DNA of 64,000 nt, taken from positions 21,502 through 85,501 of the forward strand of contig JAFPWU010000011.1 of the NCBI GenBank assembly GCA_017412715.1, read 5' to 3'. Below the pieces are notes generated by a model, which searched no databases, was not told the origin of the DNA, and was given only the letters and a program-made list of their open reading frames with translations. Positions 15,634-25,115 of the stretch are shown one piece after another. This DNA is from Clostridia bacterium (GTDB lineage: Bacteria > Bacillota > Clostridia > Christensenellales > Aristaeellaceae). A program made the translations under genes and the position numbers. The first letter of the stretch is position 1. The number at the start of each line of letters is the position of its first letter.

Positions 15634-17059
15634 TCTTCATCCTCTGACTGACCTCCTGGAGCACCTTGTTCAGCGCCCTGGTGGTCTTTTCCTTCGCCAT
15701 CCTGCAGATCTCCTCGTTCGCCCTGGCCAGTTCTTTCGGGTCACAGGTTCCCTTTCCGTCCCAGGCCCGCACAATTTTCCGTCCTTCCACGGTCACCGCG
15801 TCCTGATACCGCTCAATCTCCTGGATGCAGGCATGATACTGGCTGTCCGCCAGGGCTCCCAGCAGCCGGCTGGCCCAGTAGAAATTCTCCGTAGTGGTAT
15901 CCAGCGTAACCTTGCTTACGTAATCCGGCATCCGCTCCACATTGGGATACAGCGGAAGGAAGGCCCCGAAGGTGGTGGAGCCGAAGCTGACCCAGTGCAG
16001 CCCCTTCTGCGCCATATCCGGACGGATCTGGCAGATGGAGGTCACCCCGGTGCGGTTGATCCCGATGGACCGGTACATGCCCCTCATGCCCGTATCCCGG
16101 TTTGTATAAGGATTGTAGGGAGTTCCCTGATAGTGTCCGGACAGCAGATATTCCACATCCTCCACCGTCACCTTCCGGTCCGGCACCAGGCACCAGGGAA
16201 TATTATCGCTTTCCGGGGTAAACTCCGCATGCTCCCCCTCCCAGGTATGGGAGAAGGGCGCCAGATATCTGCCCATGAACCAGGCCCTGGGCGTGTTGTA
16301 AATGTGATCCATATCCCGCCTGGAGCCGAATACATCCCGGGGATTAAACCGGTCGCCCTGGTTCAGGTCCAGATGGTTTTCCGCGATAAACTCCCGCAGA
16401 TCCTTGGAGCAGAGGTGAGATTCCTGCTTTCCGAAGGCATCCTCAAGATCGAAGGCATCCATCCCGAACTGGTTCGGGGCCAGCACCACGCTGTCCTCCG
16501 GCACCTTCCGGGCCATCCAGTGATGGCCTCCGATGGTCTCCAGCCACCAGACTTCCTTCTCGTCATTGAAGGCCACCCCGTTCATCTCGTAGGTGCCCCA
16601 GGTCTCCAGCAGCTCTCCCAGCCGAAGTACGCCCTCCCTGGCCGTCCGGATATAGGGCAGCACCAGCACCACAAAATCCTCTTCGCCGATGCCTCCGACG
16701 GTGTCCTTCCCGCCCCGGGTTTTGGCCTTCTCATAGACCACCAGCGGGTCCGCGGAAAGAACCCGGGGATTGGAGGTGATGGTCTCCGTAGCCGTCATCC
16801 CCACGTTGGCCGTGTTGATGCCGTGGGCCGCCCAGATCCCCTCCTTCTGGTCCACGCTGGGGCATGCGCTGTATCCCATGGGATGATCCGGCAGCGTGAT
16901 CTCCACGTGGGAGATTTTGGCCCGGTATTTCCTCGGCTGTTTTTCCGGGGTCACCGCAATCATCTTCTTCACGTCAAAATGGCCGTCCTCCGTCCGGGAG
17001 ATCATGGTCGAACCGTCATTGCTGGCCAGGCGGCCAACCAGTACAGTCGTGCAGGGCAT
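15608..17059 (-). CDS. pepD: C69-family dipeptidase
   Basis: 483 residues; N-terminal nucleophile hydrolase of peptidase family C69. The sequence begins MPCTTVLVGRLAS-DGS, so removal of two residues would expose the catalytic Cys3; SRTEDGHF and the WLETIGGHHW region are typical. There is no signal peptide, so it acts in the cytoplasm on short peptides. ATG at 17059 is preceded by AAAGGAG. It starts 30 bases after the trmB stop. Confidence 0.9.
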   Translation of the reverse strand: MPCTTVLVGRLASNDGSTMISRTEDGHFDVKKMIAVTPEKQPRKYRAKISHVEITLPDHPMGYSACPSVDQKEGIWAAHGINTANVGMTATETITSNPRVLSADPLVVYEKAKTRGGKDTVGGIGEEDFVVLVLPYIRTAREGVLRLGELLETWGTYEMNGVAFNDEKEVWWLETIGGHHWMARKVPEDSVVLAPNQFGMDAFDLEDAFGKQESHLCSKDLREFIAENHLDLNQGDRFNPRDVFGSRRDMDHIYNTPRAWFMGRYLAPFSHTWEGEHAEFTPESDNIPWCLVPDRKVTVEDVEYLLSGHYQGTPYNPYTNRDTGMRGMYRSIGINRTGVTSICQIRPDMAQKGLHWVSFGSTTFGAFLPLYPNVERMPDYVSKVTLDTTTENFYWASRLLGALADSQYHACIQEIERYQDAVTVEGRKIVRAWDGKGTCDPKELARANEEICRMAKEKTTRALNKVLQEVSQRMKNGFQLSDN

Positions 17060-17088
17060 ATGTAAACTCTCCTTTGCTTGATCTGCTT

Positions 17089-17853
17089 CTATTTTATCCG
17101 GATTGTCTCCCCCGTGTCAACCGGTCCCTCTTCCCGCAAAAGGTTCATCCGGATTCCCGGGGTCAGCCGGAAGCGGGTCGGATCGAAGGCCGGCTCCTGC
17201 TCCGTCATCCGGAAGATGCCGAACTTGATCGGCACCCCCATCTCCATGTATTTTTTCTCATGCTCGGATATGTAGTTTGGCTCAAACCCGCTTTGGGCCA
17301 GATTCCGGGTCTCATACGTCTTCTCGAATCCGCACAGCCTGAAATAGCACAGGGAATCCTCATACAGCCGGTCGTCATCCGTCTTGAACCATATCTCTCC
17401 TCCGGGCCTGAGCGCTTTCCGGTACTGCATCAGCTGCCTGGGATGGGTCAGCCGGCGCTTCTCGTGCTTCGGATGCTCGTTCCACGGGTTGCAGAAAGAA
17501 ATATAGATTCTCTCCGGACCGTCCTCCCGGTCGAAATAACGGTCAATCAGGCAGATATCCGCAAAGAGAATCCATACGTTCCCCGGATTGCCGCCGCATG
17601 CCCGGACCAGGTTCCGCCGGGTATCCCCCAGCACGTCCGGGCTGATGTCCACCACCACATAGTTGATGTCCGGATTGGCGGCGGCCATTGCGGCCGTGCT
17701 GACGCCCTTCCCGCATCCCATCTCCAGATGAAGCGGAAGCTCCGGCCGGCCGAAGGCTTCCCGCCACCGTCCCTTCCGTTCCTCCCCTTCCGGCTCATAA
17801 AAGGGGCAGGCAGCCAGCTCCGGCCTTGCCCATTTTTTCGTTCGAATATGCAA
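17089..17853 (-). CDS. trmB: tRNA (guanine46-N7)-methyltransferase
   Basis: 254 residues from a TTG start at 17853; methylates G46 in the variable loop of tRNA. LHLEMGCGKGVST is the SAM site and NPWNEHPKHEKRRL matches the family's DPWPKKxHxKRR motif. The family begins with RxKKW-PEL, which fits the TTG start (MHIRTKKWARPEL) with GGGAGG upstream; a 31-residue longer frame from an ATG at 17946 would run into the repeat element. No in-frame ATG exists near the expected start. Confidence 0.88.
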   Translation of the reverse strand: MHIRTKKWARPELAACPFYEPEGEERKGRWREAFGRPELPLHLEMGCGKGVSTAAMAAANPDINYVVVDISPDVLGDTRRNLVRACGGNPGNVWILFADICLIDRYFDREDGPERIYISFCNPWNEHPKHEKRRLTHPRQLMQYRKALRPGGEIWFKTDDDRLYEDSLCYFRLCGFEKTYETRNLAQSGFEPNYISEHEKKYMEMGVPIKFGIFRMTEQEPAFDPTRFRLTPGIRMNLLREEGPVDTGETIRIK

Positions 17854-17877
17854 TGTGGTCCGTTCCCTCCCGTGGTC

Positions 17878-17963
17878 AGGAAAGCGCTGATGGATCCCAC
17901 GCCGGCAGCCATCGCCTTCCCTCAGGCAGCGGCCGCCGAAGCGCATTGATTCAGCCTTTCCTC
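17878..17963. repeat. Dispersed hairpin repeat, copy between cupin and trmB
   Basis: 86 bp. The ends AGGAAAGCGCTGATGG and, on the other strand, AGGAAAGGCTGAATCA form an imperfect inverted repeat around a G/C-rich core that can itself fold. It shares GCGCTGATGGAT with the copy at 22877-22963. Confidence 0.65.
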
Positions 17964-17969
17964 AGCTCC

Positions 17970-18299
17970 TTACAGAAAATCCTTCCTGCAGGGGGTAAAA
18001 GTGTCCAGCAGGACGCCTTTTTCCAAGCACACGGTTCCGTGAACCAGCCCGCCCGGCACAACGATGCAGTCTCCCGGATTCAGTTCGGTGCTTTCCCCCT
18101 CCACGGTATAACGGAATTTCCCGCTCAGCACGTAGCTGGACTGCTCATGGGGATGGGAATGGGGAGCGCCCTCCGCCCCGGCCTCGAATTCCACCTCCAC
18201 CAGCATCATTTTCTCGTTCCAGGCCAGGATTCGCCGGCCGTTTCCGCCTCCCAGGTCCTTCAGGACGGTCTCCTCATGATGTTTCACAATCCCTTTCAT
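17970..18299 (-). CDS. Small single-domain cupin protein
   Basis: 109 residues; a single cupin barrel with metal-binding pattern His-x-His-x(3)-Glu (HSHPHEQ) and a later His in PGGLVHG. Such proteins bind small ligands or act as isomerases or dioxygenases; no substrate can be named. ATG has GGAGGAAAGG upstream. It lies after pyrI and is flanked on both sides by copies of the hairpin repeat. Confidence 0.85.
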   Translation of the reverse strand: MKGIVKHHEETVLKDLGGGNGRRILAWNEKMMLVEVEFEAGAEGAPHSHPHEQSSYVLSGKFRYTVEGESTELNPGDCIVVPGGLVHGTVCLEKGVLLDTFTPCRKDFL

Positions 18300-18326
18300 G
18301 GATCCTTTCCTCCTTGCGTCGTTTCT

Positions 18327-18413
18327 TGAAAACGCCTGATCACGGTTCGTCCGGCAATCATCCCGCGCATGGGCGATGACCGCCGGGACGGGGGTCAGTC
18401 AGCGTTTCCTGAT
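18327..18413. repeat. Dispersed hairpin repeat, copy between pyrI and cupin
   Basis: About 87 bp. Ends TTGAAAACGCCTGATC and, reversed, CAGGAAACGCTGACTGA are imperfect inverted repeats. The core contains further complementary blocks (GTCCGGC with GCCGGGAC; TCATC with GATGA), so the whole element can fold into one long hairpin. Confidence 0.65.
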
Positions 18414-18416
18414 GGT

Positions 18417-18839
18417 TCAGATTTTTGCCGCCCTGGTCTCGCACCACAGGCAGCGGTACTCCTTCTGTTCCCGGTCGGTAAGCAGGAAGATCTGAGACAG
18501 TTCCTGCTCCGTGGTCGAAATGCAGCGGGGATTCTTGCAGCGAATCACATTCTCCAGCCTTTCCGGCATCTCAATCCTCCGCTTTTCCTTCAGCTTCCCG
18601 TCCTGAATCACGTTTACCGTCGCCCCGGGATCCACGTAGCCGATCACGTCCAGATTCAGGGTGATCTCCCCGTCGATCTTGATCATATCCTTCCGCCCCA
18701 GCTTTCCGGAGGTCACGTTCATCATCATGGCCACCGGCGTTTCCGTTTTGTTCAGTTTCAGCAGATCATACAGTTTCATGCCCCGGCCGGCCGCGATATG
18801 GTCAATAACAATCCCGTTCTGAATAGAATCAACCGTCAT
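18417..18839 (-). CDS. pyrI: Aspartate carbamoyltransferase regulatory subunit
   Basis: 140 residues; the nucleotide-binding partner of PyrB. The N-terminal allosteric domain ends near residue 90, and the zinc domain holds Cys-x(4)-Cys (CKNPRC) and Cys-x(2)-Cys (CLWC). Its presence implies a PyrB-PyrI holoenzyme sensitive to nucleotides. It lies 24 bases after pyrB. Confidence 0.95.
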   Translation of the reverse strand: MTVDSIQNGIVIDHIAAGRGMKLYDLLKLNKTETPVAMMMNVTSGKLGRKDMIKIDGEITLNLDVIGYVDPGATVNVIQDGKLKEKRRIEMPERLENVIRCKNPRCISTTEQELSQIFLLTDREQKEYRCLWCETRAAKI

Positions 18840-18863
18840 GTTCGCTCTTCCTTTCCCGTCGCG

Positions 18864-19775
18864 TCACAGATTCAGCAGCATCAGCATCAGCGCTTCCCGC
18901 ATGAATTTTCCGTTCAGTACCTGTTTGAAATAGCAGGCCCTGGGATCCTGATCCACCCGGACGGAAATCTCGTTCACCCGGGGCAGGGGGTGCATGACGC
19001 ATAGGTCTTTCCGGGCCTTTACCAGCTTCTCCGGCGTCAGGATGTAGCTGTCCTTCAGGCGAAGATAGTCCTCCTCGTTAAAGAACCGTTCCCGCTGAAC
19101 GCGGGTCATGTAGAGGATATCCAGATCCCCGATGACGGATTCCAGATCCTGCTCCTGGGTATAGGGAATATTCCTTTTTTTCAGCGCCTCGCTCTTGACA
19201 TAGGAGGGCACCTTCAGCTCCTCCGGGCTGATGAGCACGAACCGGATTCCCTCATACCGGCTCAGGGCGTTGATCAGCGAATGAACCGTGCGTCCGAACT
19301 TCAGATCTCCGCAAAGGCCCACCGTCAGCCCGTTGAACCCGCCCTTTTCCCGCCGGATGGTCAGCAGGTCCGCCAGGGTCTGGGTGGGATGGCTGTGGCC
19401 TCCGTCCCCCGCATTGATGACCGGTACCGCGGCGTTCTGGGCCGCCACCCGGGCCGCTCCCTCCTTGGGATGCCTCATGGCAATGATATCCGCGTAGCAG
19501 GATACGGTCTTCACCGTGTCGGCAATGCTCTCTCCCTTGGCTACGGAGCTGGCGTCGGATCCCGCCACGGATATCACCTGTCCTCCCAGCTCATACATGG
19601 CCGCCTCGAAGCTCAGCCGGGTCCGGGTGCTGGGTTCAAAGAAAAGGGTGGCCAGCTTCTTTCTGTGGCAAATGTCCGCATAATCGTCAGGATGGGCGAT
19701 GATGTCCTCCGCCCGGTCCATCAGGGCGTCCAGCTCCTCCAGGGAAAGATCCGGAATATCGATCACGCTTCTCAT
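18864..19775 (-). CDS. pyrB: Aspartate carbamoyltransferase catalytic subunit
   Basis: 303 residues; condenses carbamoyl phosphate with aspartate. [10 protein letters not shown] (about residue 51) binds carbamoyl phosphate and HPLPRVNEI (about 260) binds aspartate. Full length, no insert. It lies 18 bases after pyrE and directly before pyrI. Confidence 0.96.
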   Translation of the reverse strand: MRSVIDIPDLSLEELDALMDRAEDIIAHPDDYADICHRKKLATLFFEPSTRTRLSFEAAMYELGGQVISVAGSDASSVAKGESIADTVKTVSCYADIIAMRHPKEGAARVAAQNAAVPVINAGDGGHSHPTQTLADLLTIRREKGGFNGLTVGLCGDLKFGRTVHSLINALSRYEGIRFVLISPEELKVPSYVKSEALKKRNIPYTQEQDLESVIGDLDILYMTRVQRERFFNEEDYLRLKDSYILTPEKLVKARKDLCVMHPLPRVNEISVRVDQDPRACYFKQVLNGKFMREALMLMLLNL

Positions 19776-19793
19776 ACTGTTTCCTCCGTCCTC

Positions 19794-20438
19794 TTATCCG
19801 ATCCAGCTCTCGTCGGAAGGATTGTTCCGGAAGGCAATCAGCCTCCGGATGTCCTCCGCCCGGATATACCCTTCCTTCGCCGCTTCCTCCGCGATCACGT
19901 CGAAGTTGGTCAGGCTCACGTTCCGGACTCCCGCCGCCTCCAGCCGTTCAATTCCCTTCTTCATGCCGTAGGTGAAGATGCTTGCAATGCCCAGCACCTC
20001 CGCTCCCGCGTCCCGCAGCACCTCGACCACCTCCAGCACGCTGCCGCCGGTGGAGATCAGATCCTCTACCACGACCACCTTCTGCCCTTTCTCCAGCCGG
20101 CCTTCAATCTGGTTCTGCCGGCCGTGATCCTTGGCCCCGGACCGGACATATCCCATGGGCAGCCCCATCAGATGTCCCACAATCGCCGCGTGAGCGATCC
20201 CCGCGGTGGAGGTGCCCATGAGTACTTCCACGCCCGGGTATTCCGCCCGAATCACCTCCGCCAGGCTTTCCTCCACGTCCGTCCGGACCGCCACGTCCGT
20301 CAGCGTCAGCCGGTTGTCACAATACACGGGGCTTTTGATGCCGCTGGCCCAGGTGAAAGGTTCCTCCGGCCGAAAAAAGACGGCGCGGATTTTCAGCAGA
20401 TCCCGGGCGATTTTCTGATTGATTTCCTGAATGTCCAT
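19794..20438 (-). CDS. pyrE: Orotate phosphoribosyltransferase
   Basis: 214 residues from MDIQEINQ; makes OMP from orotate and PRPP. VVVVEDLISTGGS is the PRPP-binding motif. I start at 20438 because GGGAGG precedes that ATG; the longer frame (from 20477) runs into pyrF. A C-terminal extension after the core is typical of the clostridial form. Confidence 0.95.
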   Translation of the reverse strand: MDIQEINQKIARDLLKIRAVFFRPEEPFTWASGIKSPVYCDNRLTLTDVAVRTDVEESLAEVIRAEYPGVEVLMGTSTAGIAHAAIVGHLMGLPMGYVRSGAKDHGRQNQIEGRLEKGQKVVVVEDLISTGGSVLEVVEVLRDAGAEVLGIASIFTYGMKKGIERLEAAGVRNVSLTNFDVIAEEAAKEGYIRAEDIRRLIAFRNNPSDESWIG

Positions 20439-20466
20439 GGATTTCGTTCCTCCCTTATTCTTCTGC

Positions 20467-21165
20467 TTATCCCACAAAGTCCCTCATGCACCGCTCCCAG
20501 GCCTCCAGGGGATCCTTGGCCGCCGTGATCGGCCGGCCCACCACGATGTAGTCGCTGCCCGCCGCTCTGGCATCCGCCGGGGTCATCACCCGACGCTGGT
20601 CATCCGCCGCCGCGTCCGCAAACCGGACACCGGGCGTCACCGTCAGGAAATCCGCTCCGCAGACCTCATGAACCCGCGCCGCCTCCAGGGGGGAGCAGAC
20701 CACTCCGTCCAGCCCCGCCTTCCGGGCATTCATGGCGTAGTGCATCACCACCTGGTCCAGGGGCTTTTCAATCCAGAGATCCCTCTCCATAGCCGCCTGA
20801 TCTGTGCTGGTCAGCTGGGTCACCGCAATCAGCATGGGCCTGCTGCCGTCCGGCCGGGTCAGCCCCTCCAGGGCCGCCTCCATCATGGGAATCGTGCCTG
20901 CCGCGTGCAGGTTCGTAATATCCACGTCCAGATCCCGCAGCACGCTCATGGCCTTTTTCACCGTATTGGGAATATCATGCAGCTTCAGATCCAGAAAGAT
21001 CCTGTGTCCCCGTTCCCGAATCTCCCGGACGATCCCGGGCCCTTCCGCATAATACAGTTCCATGCCGATCTTCACAAACGGCTTTCGTCCCGGAAATCGA
21101 TCCAGGAATGCCATCGTCTGCTCACGGCTGGCGAAATCGCAGGCAATAATTACATCTTTTCCCAT
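20467..21165 (-). CDS. pyrF: Orotidine 5'-phosphate decarboxylase
   Basis: 232 residues; last step of UMP synthesis. [12 protein letters not shown] holds the catalytic Asp-x-Lys-x-x-Asp. The ATG at 21165 has GAAGGAGG six bases upstream; a GTG five codons earlier overlaps that site and is unlikely. The gene begins 12 bases after the pyrD stop. Confidence 0.95.
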   Translation of the reverse strand: MGKDVIIACDFASREQTMAFLDRFPGRKPFVKIGMELYYAEGPGIVREIRERGHRIFLDLKLHDIPNTVKKAMSVLRDLDVDITNLHAAGTIPMMEAALEGLTRPDGSRPMLIAVTQLTSTDQAAMERDLWIEKPLDQVVMHYAMNARKAGLDGVVCSPLEAARVHEVCGADFLTVTPGVRFADAAADDQRRVMTPADARAAGSDYIVVGRPITAAKDPLEAWERCMRDFVG

Positions 21166-21176
21166 GCTGTCCTCCT

Positions 21177-22100
21177 TCACTGCTTCAGCTCTGCCAGATT
21201 TTTAATCCCATATCTGTCCATCACCCGGGGAAGCTCTTCAATGATTTTTCTGCACGCCAGGGGATCCGTCAGGTTTGCCGCCCCGACCTCCACCGCCGCG
21301 GCTCCGGCCATCATCATCTCCAGCACGTCCTCCGCCCGGGTAATTCCGCCCATGCCGATGACGGGAATCCTCACCGCCCGGCACACCTGCCATACCATCC
21401 TCAGCGCCACCGGAAACACGCAGGGCCCGCTGACTCCGCCCATCACATTCGCCAGTACCGGCTTCCGGGTCCGCAGGTCGATCCGCATTCCCTGAAGCGT
21501 ATTGATCAGGCTGATCCCATCCGCACCGGCCTCCTCACAGGCCCTGGCCATGCCGGCGATATCCGTCACGTTGGGGCTCAGCTTCAGGATAACCGGCTTG
21601 GTAGTCACCGCCTTCACCGCCCGAGTAACGGCCGCAGCCTGTGCCGGGTCCGTTCCAAAGCTCATCCCGCCGCCGTGCACGTTGGGGCAGGAGATATTGA
21701 CCTCAAGCCATCCCACCTGGGGTTCCCGGTCCAGCAGCGCGCAGGTCTCCGCGTATTCCGCCACGCTGAATCCGCTCACATTGGCCATGACCGGCTTATG
21801 GAATATTTCCTTCAGCTTTGGCAGCTCCTCCCCGATCACCCGCTCCACCCCGGGATTCTGCAGCCCCACCGCGTTAATCATCCCCGCCGGGCATTCCGCG
21901 ATCCGCGGGGTGGGATTCCCGAACCGGGGCTCCCGGGTGGTTCCTTTGAAAGAAAAGGTTCCCAGGATGTTGATGTCATAGAGCTCCGCAAATTCGTATC
22001 CGTATCCGAAGGTGCCGCTGGCGGGAATCACGGGATTGTCCATGTCCACCCCGCAGAGGTTCACCCGAAGCCGGGGATCCGCTGTCCTTACTTCTCCCAC
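21177..22100 (-). CDS. pyrD: Dihydroorotate dehydrogenase, type 1B catalytic subunit
   Basis: 307 residues; FMN enzyme oxidising dihydroorotate. [11 protein letters not shown] carries the catalytic Cys that defines class 1, and the adjoining pyrK makes it type 1B (NAD-linked). It overlaps the end of pyrK by 13 bases (22088-22100), so translation is probably coupled. Confidence 0.95.
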   Translation of the reverse strand: MGEVRTADPRLRVNLCGVDMDNPVIPASGTFGYGYEFAELYDINILGTFSFKGTTREPRFGNPTPRIAECPAGMINAVGLQNPGVERVIGEELPKLKEIFHKPVMANVSGFSVAEYAETCALLDREPQVGWLEVNISCPNVHGGGMSFGTDPAQAAAVTRAVKAVTTKPVILKLSPNVTDIAGMARACEEAGADGISLINTLQGMRIDLRTRKPVLANVMGGVSGPCVFPVALRMVWQVCRAVRIPVIGMGGITRAEDVLEMMMAGAAAVEVGAANLTDPLACRKIIEELPRVMDRYGIKNLAELKQ

Positions 22101-22822
22101 TGGATTTCCCCCTTTCGCAGCACCGGGCCCTCCCGGCAGATCCTCTTATATCCGTCCTTCGTCCTGCAGCTGCATCCCATGCAGGCTCCGAACCCGCATC
22201 CCATGCGTTCCTCCAGGCTGAATTCCCCGTCCGTGACGGCGGTTCGGTCCACCGCCCGCAGCATGGGTTCCGGCCCGCAGGCGTAGAAATAGCTGGTTCC
22301 CTCCGGCAGGGCATCCGTCACAAAGCCTTTCCGGCCATAGCTGCCGTCTGCGGTGGTTACCGTAACCTGGCATCCGATATTCCGGAAATCCTCCTCCGCG
22401 AAGACATCCTCCCGGCTGTTGAAGCCCAGCACCGCGCTGACCTCTTTTCCCCGGGCCCGCAGCTCTTTCCCCAGCCAGTACAGGGGAGGCACCCCGACGC
22501 CCCCGCCCAGCAGCAGGGGATGGTCTCCCGCCCGGCTCAGGTCATACCCGTTTCCCAGCCCCGTCAGGCAGTCGATGGTCTCCCCGGGCTTCATGCTGCT
22601 CATCTTCCGGGTTCCTTCTCCCACCGTCCTGTAGATCAGGGTCAGCCGATCTCCTTCCCTGTCGAAAACGGAAATCGGGCGCCGCAGAAAACAGCCCTCC
22701 AGCTTCAGATTCACGAACTGTCCCGGCCGCTCCGCTCCGCTCACATCCCCCCGAAGCCTCATCCTCCAGATTTCTCTGGCCAGGGGAACATTCTCCTCAA
22801 TCCGCAGCAGAACCTGCTTCAT
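22088..22822 (-). CDS. pyrK: Dihydroorotate dehydrogenase electron-transfer subunit
   Basis: 244 residues from MKQVLLR; FAD and [2Fe-2S] protein passing electrons from PyrD to NAD. RPISV binds FAD, GGGVGVPPL the pyridine nucleotide, and CGFGACMGCSC with a later Cys binds the iron-sulphur cluster. The start at 22822 follows AAAGGAG; the longer frame adds 9 residues over this site. Confidence 0.95.
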   Translation of the reverse strand: MKQVLLRIEENVPLAREIWRMRLRGDVSGAERPGQFVNLKLEGCFLRRPISVFDREGDRLTLIYRTVGEGTRKMSSMKPGETIDCLTGLGNGYDLSRAGDHPLLLGGGVGVPPLYWLGKELRARGKEVSAVLGFNSREDVFAEEDFRNIGCQVTVTTADGSYGRKGFVTDALPEGTSYFYACGPEPMLRAVDRTAVTDGEFSLEERMGCGFGACMGCSCRTKDGYKRICREGPVLRKGEIQWEK

Positions 22823-22876
22823 GGCCTGTGCCGCTCCTTTCCCCCGCATGCTGTGCGGAGCTCCTGTCAGTTTTCT

Positions 22877-22963
22877 CTAAATGCGCTGATGGATTCCTTC
22901 CAGGCGGCCATTCCCCCTGCTCAGGGGATGGTCGCGGACGGCGGGGCTTATTCAGCGTTTTCC
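22877..22963. repeat. Dispersed hairpin repeat, copy between pyrC and pyrK
   Basis: About 87 bp. One end reads CTAAATGCGCTGATGGATTC, the other (reversed) GGAAAACGCTGAATAAGC. The core has CCAT-CCCC opposite GGGG-ATGG. It ends at the pyrC stop codon. Being inside the pyr operon, it would be transcribed as a long hairpin. Confidence 0.65.
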
Positions 22964-24136
22964 TTACTTGGAATTCTCAAGATAGGTTTCCCTGCCGCCG
23001 CATACGGTCCTGAGACACCTGCCGTAAATCTTCTGTCCCGCGAAGGGGGTGGCCTTTCCCATGGACAGGAATTCCCCTGGATCCACCTTTCCCTCCCAGG
23101 TCAGATCCCATTCGCAGTAATCTTCCGGAGGCTGGGGGATTCCGAACCTTTTCCTGGGCGCGGCCGTCATCCTGTCAATCAGCGTTTCCAGCGAAATGAC
23201 TCCCGTCCGGACCAGCCCGGTATACAGCACCGGGAAGGCGGTTTCCAGCCCTACGATGCCGAAGGCGCTCTTCGCCAGTCCCCCGCTTTTCTCCTCTTCG
23301 CTGTGGGGCGCGTGATCCGTGGCGATAAAGTCGATGGTGCCGTCCCGCAGCCCTTCCACCAGGGCCTCCCGGTCTTCCCTGGACCGCAGGGGAGGATTCA
23401 TCCGGAAGCGGCCCTCCTCCTGCAGGTCATCCTCGCAAAGCAGCAGGTAGTGAGGAGCTGTCTCGCAGGTCACGTTCACGCCCTCCGCCTTCGCCCGGCG
23501 GATACTCTCCACGCTCTCCCTGCAGCTGATATGGCATACGTGATAGGCGCATCCCGTTTCCCGGGCCAGCCGCACGTCCCGGGCGATGGGCCCCCATTCG
23601 CTCTCGGAGCAGATGCCCCGGTGCCCGTGGGCTTTTGCGTATTTTCCCTCGTGGATGTATCCGCCCCTGACCAGGCTTTCATCCTCGCAGTGGGCCACCA
23701 CGATTTTCCCCAGCCTCCTGGCCGTCTCCATCAGGGACCGCATCATGCTCTCCCGCTGGATGCCCTTTCCGTCGTCGGAAAAGGCGATCACCCGCTCCGC
23801 CATCCGCTCCAGCTCCGCCGGCTCCTGTCCTTTTTCACCCATGGTCAGGGATCCGTAGGGGTGAATCCGGCAGTACCCTCCCGCGTTCCGGATCAGCTCC
23901 TCCTCCACCTCCAGATGCTCCGCCGTATCCGGCACCGGGTTCAGATTCGGCATGGCGCATACGTCCGTGTATCCGCCCCGGGCCGCGGCCATGCTTCCGC
24001 TCTTCAGGGTCTCCTTATAAGAAAAACCCGGCTCGCGAAAATGCACATGCACATCGCAAAAGCCGGGAAATATAACGCGGGAAGGATTCTTCCCGAAGCG
24101 CAGACTGAATTCCTCCTGATTGCCGCCGTTCCACAT
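22964..24136 (-). CDS. pyrC: Dihydroorotase
   Basis: 390 residues; cyclises carbamoyl aspartate to dihydroorotate using a zinc pair. DVHVHFREPG and DHAPH are metal motifs of the class I enzyme, and the SMAAARGGYTDV region is also typical. The start (24136) has GGGAGG upstream. It is the first gene after the promoter at 24223-24251 and opens the pyr operon; no carA or carB is in the window. Confidence 0.95.
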   Translation of the reverse strand: MWNGGNQEEFSLRFGKNPSRVIFPGFCDVHVHFREPGFSYKETLKSGSMAAARGGYTDVCAMPNLNPVPDTAEHLEVEEELIRNAGGYCRIHPYGSLTMGEKGQEPAELERMAERVIAFSDDGKGIQRESMMRSLMETARRLGKIVVAHCEDESLVRGGYIHEGKYAKAHGHRGICSESEWGPIARDVRLARETGCAYHVCHISCRESVESIRRAKAEGVNVTCETAPHYLLLCEDDLQEEGRFRMNPPLRSREDREALVEGLRDGTIDFIATDHAPHSEEEKSGGLAKSAFGIVGLETAFPVLYTGLVRTGVISLETLIDRMTAAPRKRFGIPQPPEDYCEWDLTWEGKVDPGEFLSMGKATPFAGQKIYGRCLRTVCGGRETYLENSK

Positions 24137-24222
24137 GGCTGTATCCTCCCGTCCCGCATCTTGCCGATCTCACGGAATCGGCTTCAAGATCCATGGGTCC
24201 TCCCCGGATCGGGTCCGGAAGT

Positions 24223-24251
24223 TATATACCATATCTCCCCCTGAAAGTCAA
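24223..24251 (-). promoter_or_regulatory. Promoter of the pyr operon
   Basis: Minus strand TTGACT (24246-24251), 17-base spacer, TATATA (24223-24228). The leader to pyrC is about 80 bases, with a small hairpin (GCCGAT with ATCGGC). I see no PyrR-binding box and no terminator/antiterminator pair, so classic PyrR attenuation is not supported. Confidence 0.7.
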
Positions 24252-24307
24252 TAACATCCGCCGGAGGATCGCGGAGGTCCGCCGGACGCCCACCGCAGAT
24301 TTACCCC

Positions 24308-24337
24308 GTGACATTCCTTCACCCCTTGTGATATAAT
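24308..24337 (+). promoter_or_regulatory. Promoter of the thioesterase gene
   Basis: GTGACA (24308-24313), 18 bases, then TATAAT (24332-24337) with an extended TGA. It diverges from the pyr promoter; the two -35 boxes are about 57 bases apart. Confidence 0.75.
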
Positions 24338-24375
24338 CGCCTGGTTTCAGGAGTTGAGGAAAGGAGCGGATCTCC

Positions 24376-25101
24376 ATGATCGTCTCTCACCGGTATACCG
24401 TCGGAATTCAGGATATGGGCGCCAATTACGAGCTCACGAACAGAGCCCTGATCGAAGCCCTCAGCAATACCGCCAACATCCATGGCATCCGGGCCGGACA
24501 CGGCGTTACGGAGCGTAGCCGGCATCATCTGTCCTGGGTCATTTCCGGGTGGAAATTAGAAGTGCTGCGGCGTCCCCGGACGGGTGAAGACTACACGGTG
24601 CAGACCTGGTCCGGATCCTATGAAAAAGTCATTGCCAACCGGGATTACCAGGTATTCTCCTCCTCGGGAGAGCTGCTGGCCCGGGCCGCCTCCCGGTGGA
24701 TGTGTCTTGATACGGAACGGGGCCGGCTTCTGAGGCTCACCCCGGAGATCATGGATCCCTATCAGCCGGAGACGGAACGCGCCGCCCTGCCGGAGGCAGT
24801 CTGGACGGATCCGCGGGATCTGGACATCCCGGCCCAGCGCACCCTGCCTTTTCGGGCCCTTCGCTGCATGATCGACTGCAATCAGCACGTGCATAATACC
24901 GCCTATCTGGACATGGCCCGGGAAGTGCTGCCGGAGGAAGTGGACCAGCGGCATTTCGACCATCTGGAGGTCCTCTATAAAAGGGAGGTCAAGCCCGGGG
25001 ACACGGTGCGGCTGGAATATGCTTTTCTTCAGGACCGGCACTATGTGCTGATCCGCGATGAGTCTGACGTCACGCTCCATGCGGCCGTCATCATGAACTG
25101 A
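24376..25101 (+). CDS. Acyl-ACP thioesterase
   Basis: 241 residues; releases fatty acids from acyl carrier protein. It is a double hotdog protein: the second half has the family's Asn-x-His-x-x-Asn pattern (CNQHVHNTAYLDM, about residues 170-180), the plant FatA/FatB-like catalytic motif also found in Clostridia. GAAAGGAG precedes the ATG. The phosphodiesterase gene follows after 14 bases, so the two form an operon. Confidence 0.88.
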   Translation: MIVSHRYTVGIQDMGANYELTNRALIEALSNTANIHGIRAGHGVTERSRHHLSWVISGWKLEVLRRPRTGEDYTVQTWSGSYEKVIANRDYQVFSSSGELLARAASRWMCLDTERGRLLRLTPEIMDPYQPETERAALPEAVWTDPRDLDIPAQRTLPFRALRCMIDCNQHVHNTAYLDMAREVLPEEVDQRHFDHLEVLYKREVKPGDTVRLEYAFLQDRHYVLIRDESDVTLHAAVIMN

Positions 25102-25115
25102 AAGGACATCCCGAT

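Noticed and set aside
24137..24222. PyrR attenuator or riboswitch in the pyr leader
   Set aside because: No PyrR-box consensus and no terminator/antiterminator pair is visible; only a small hairpin.
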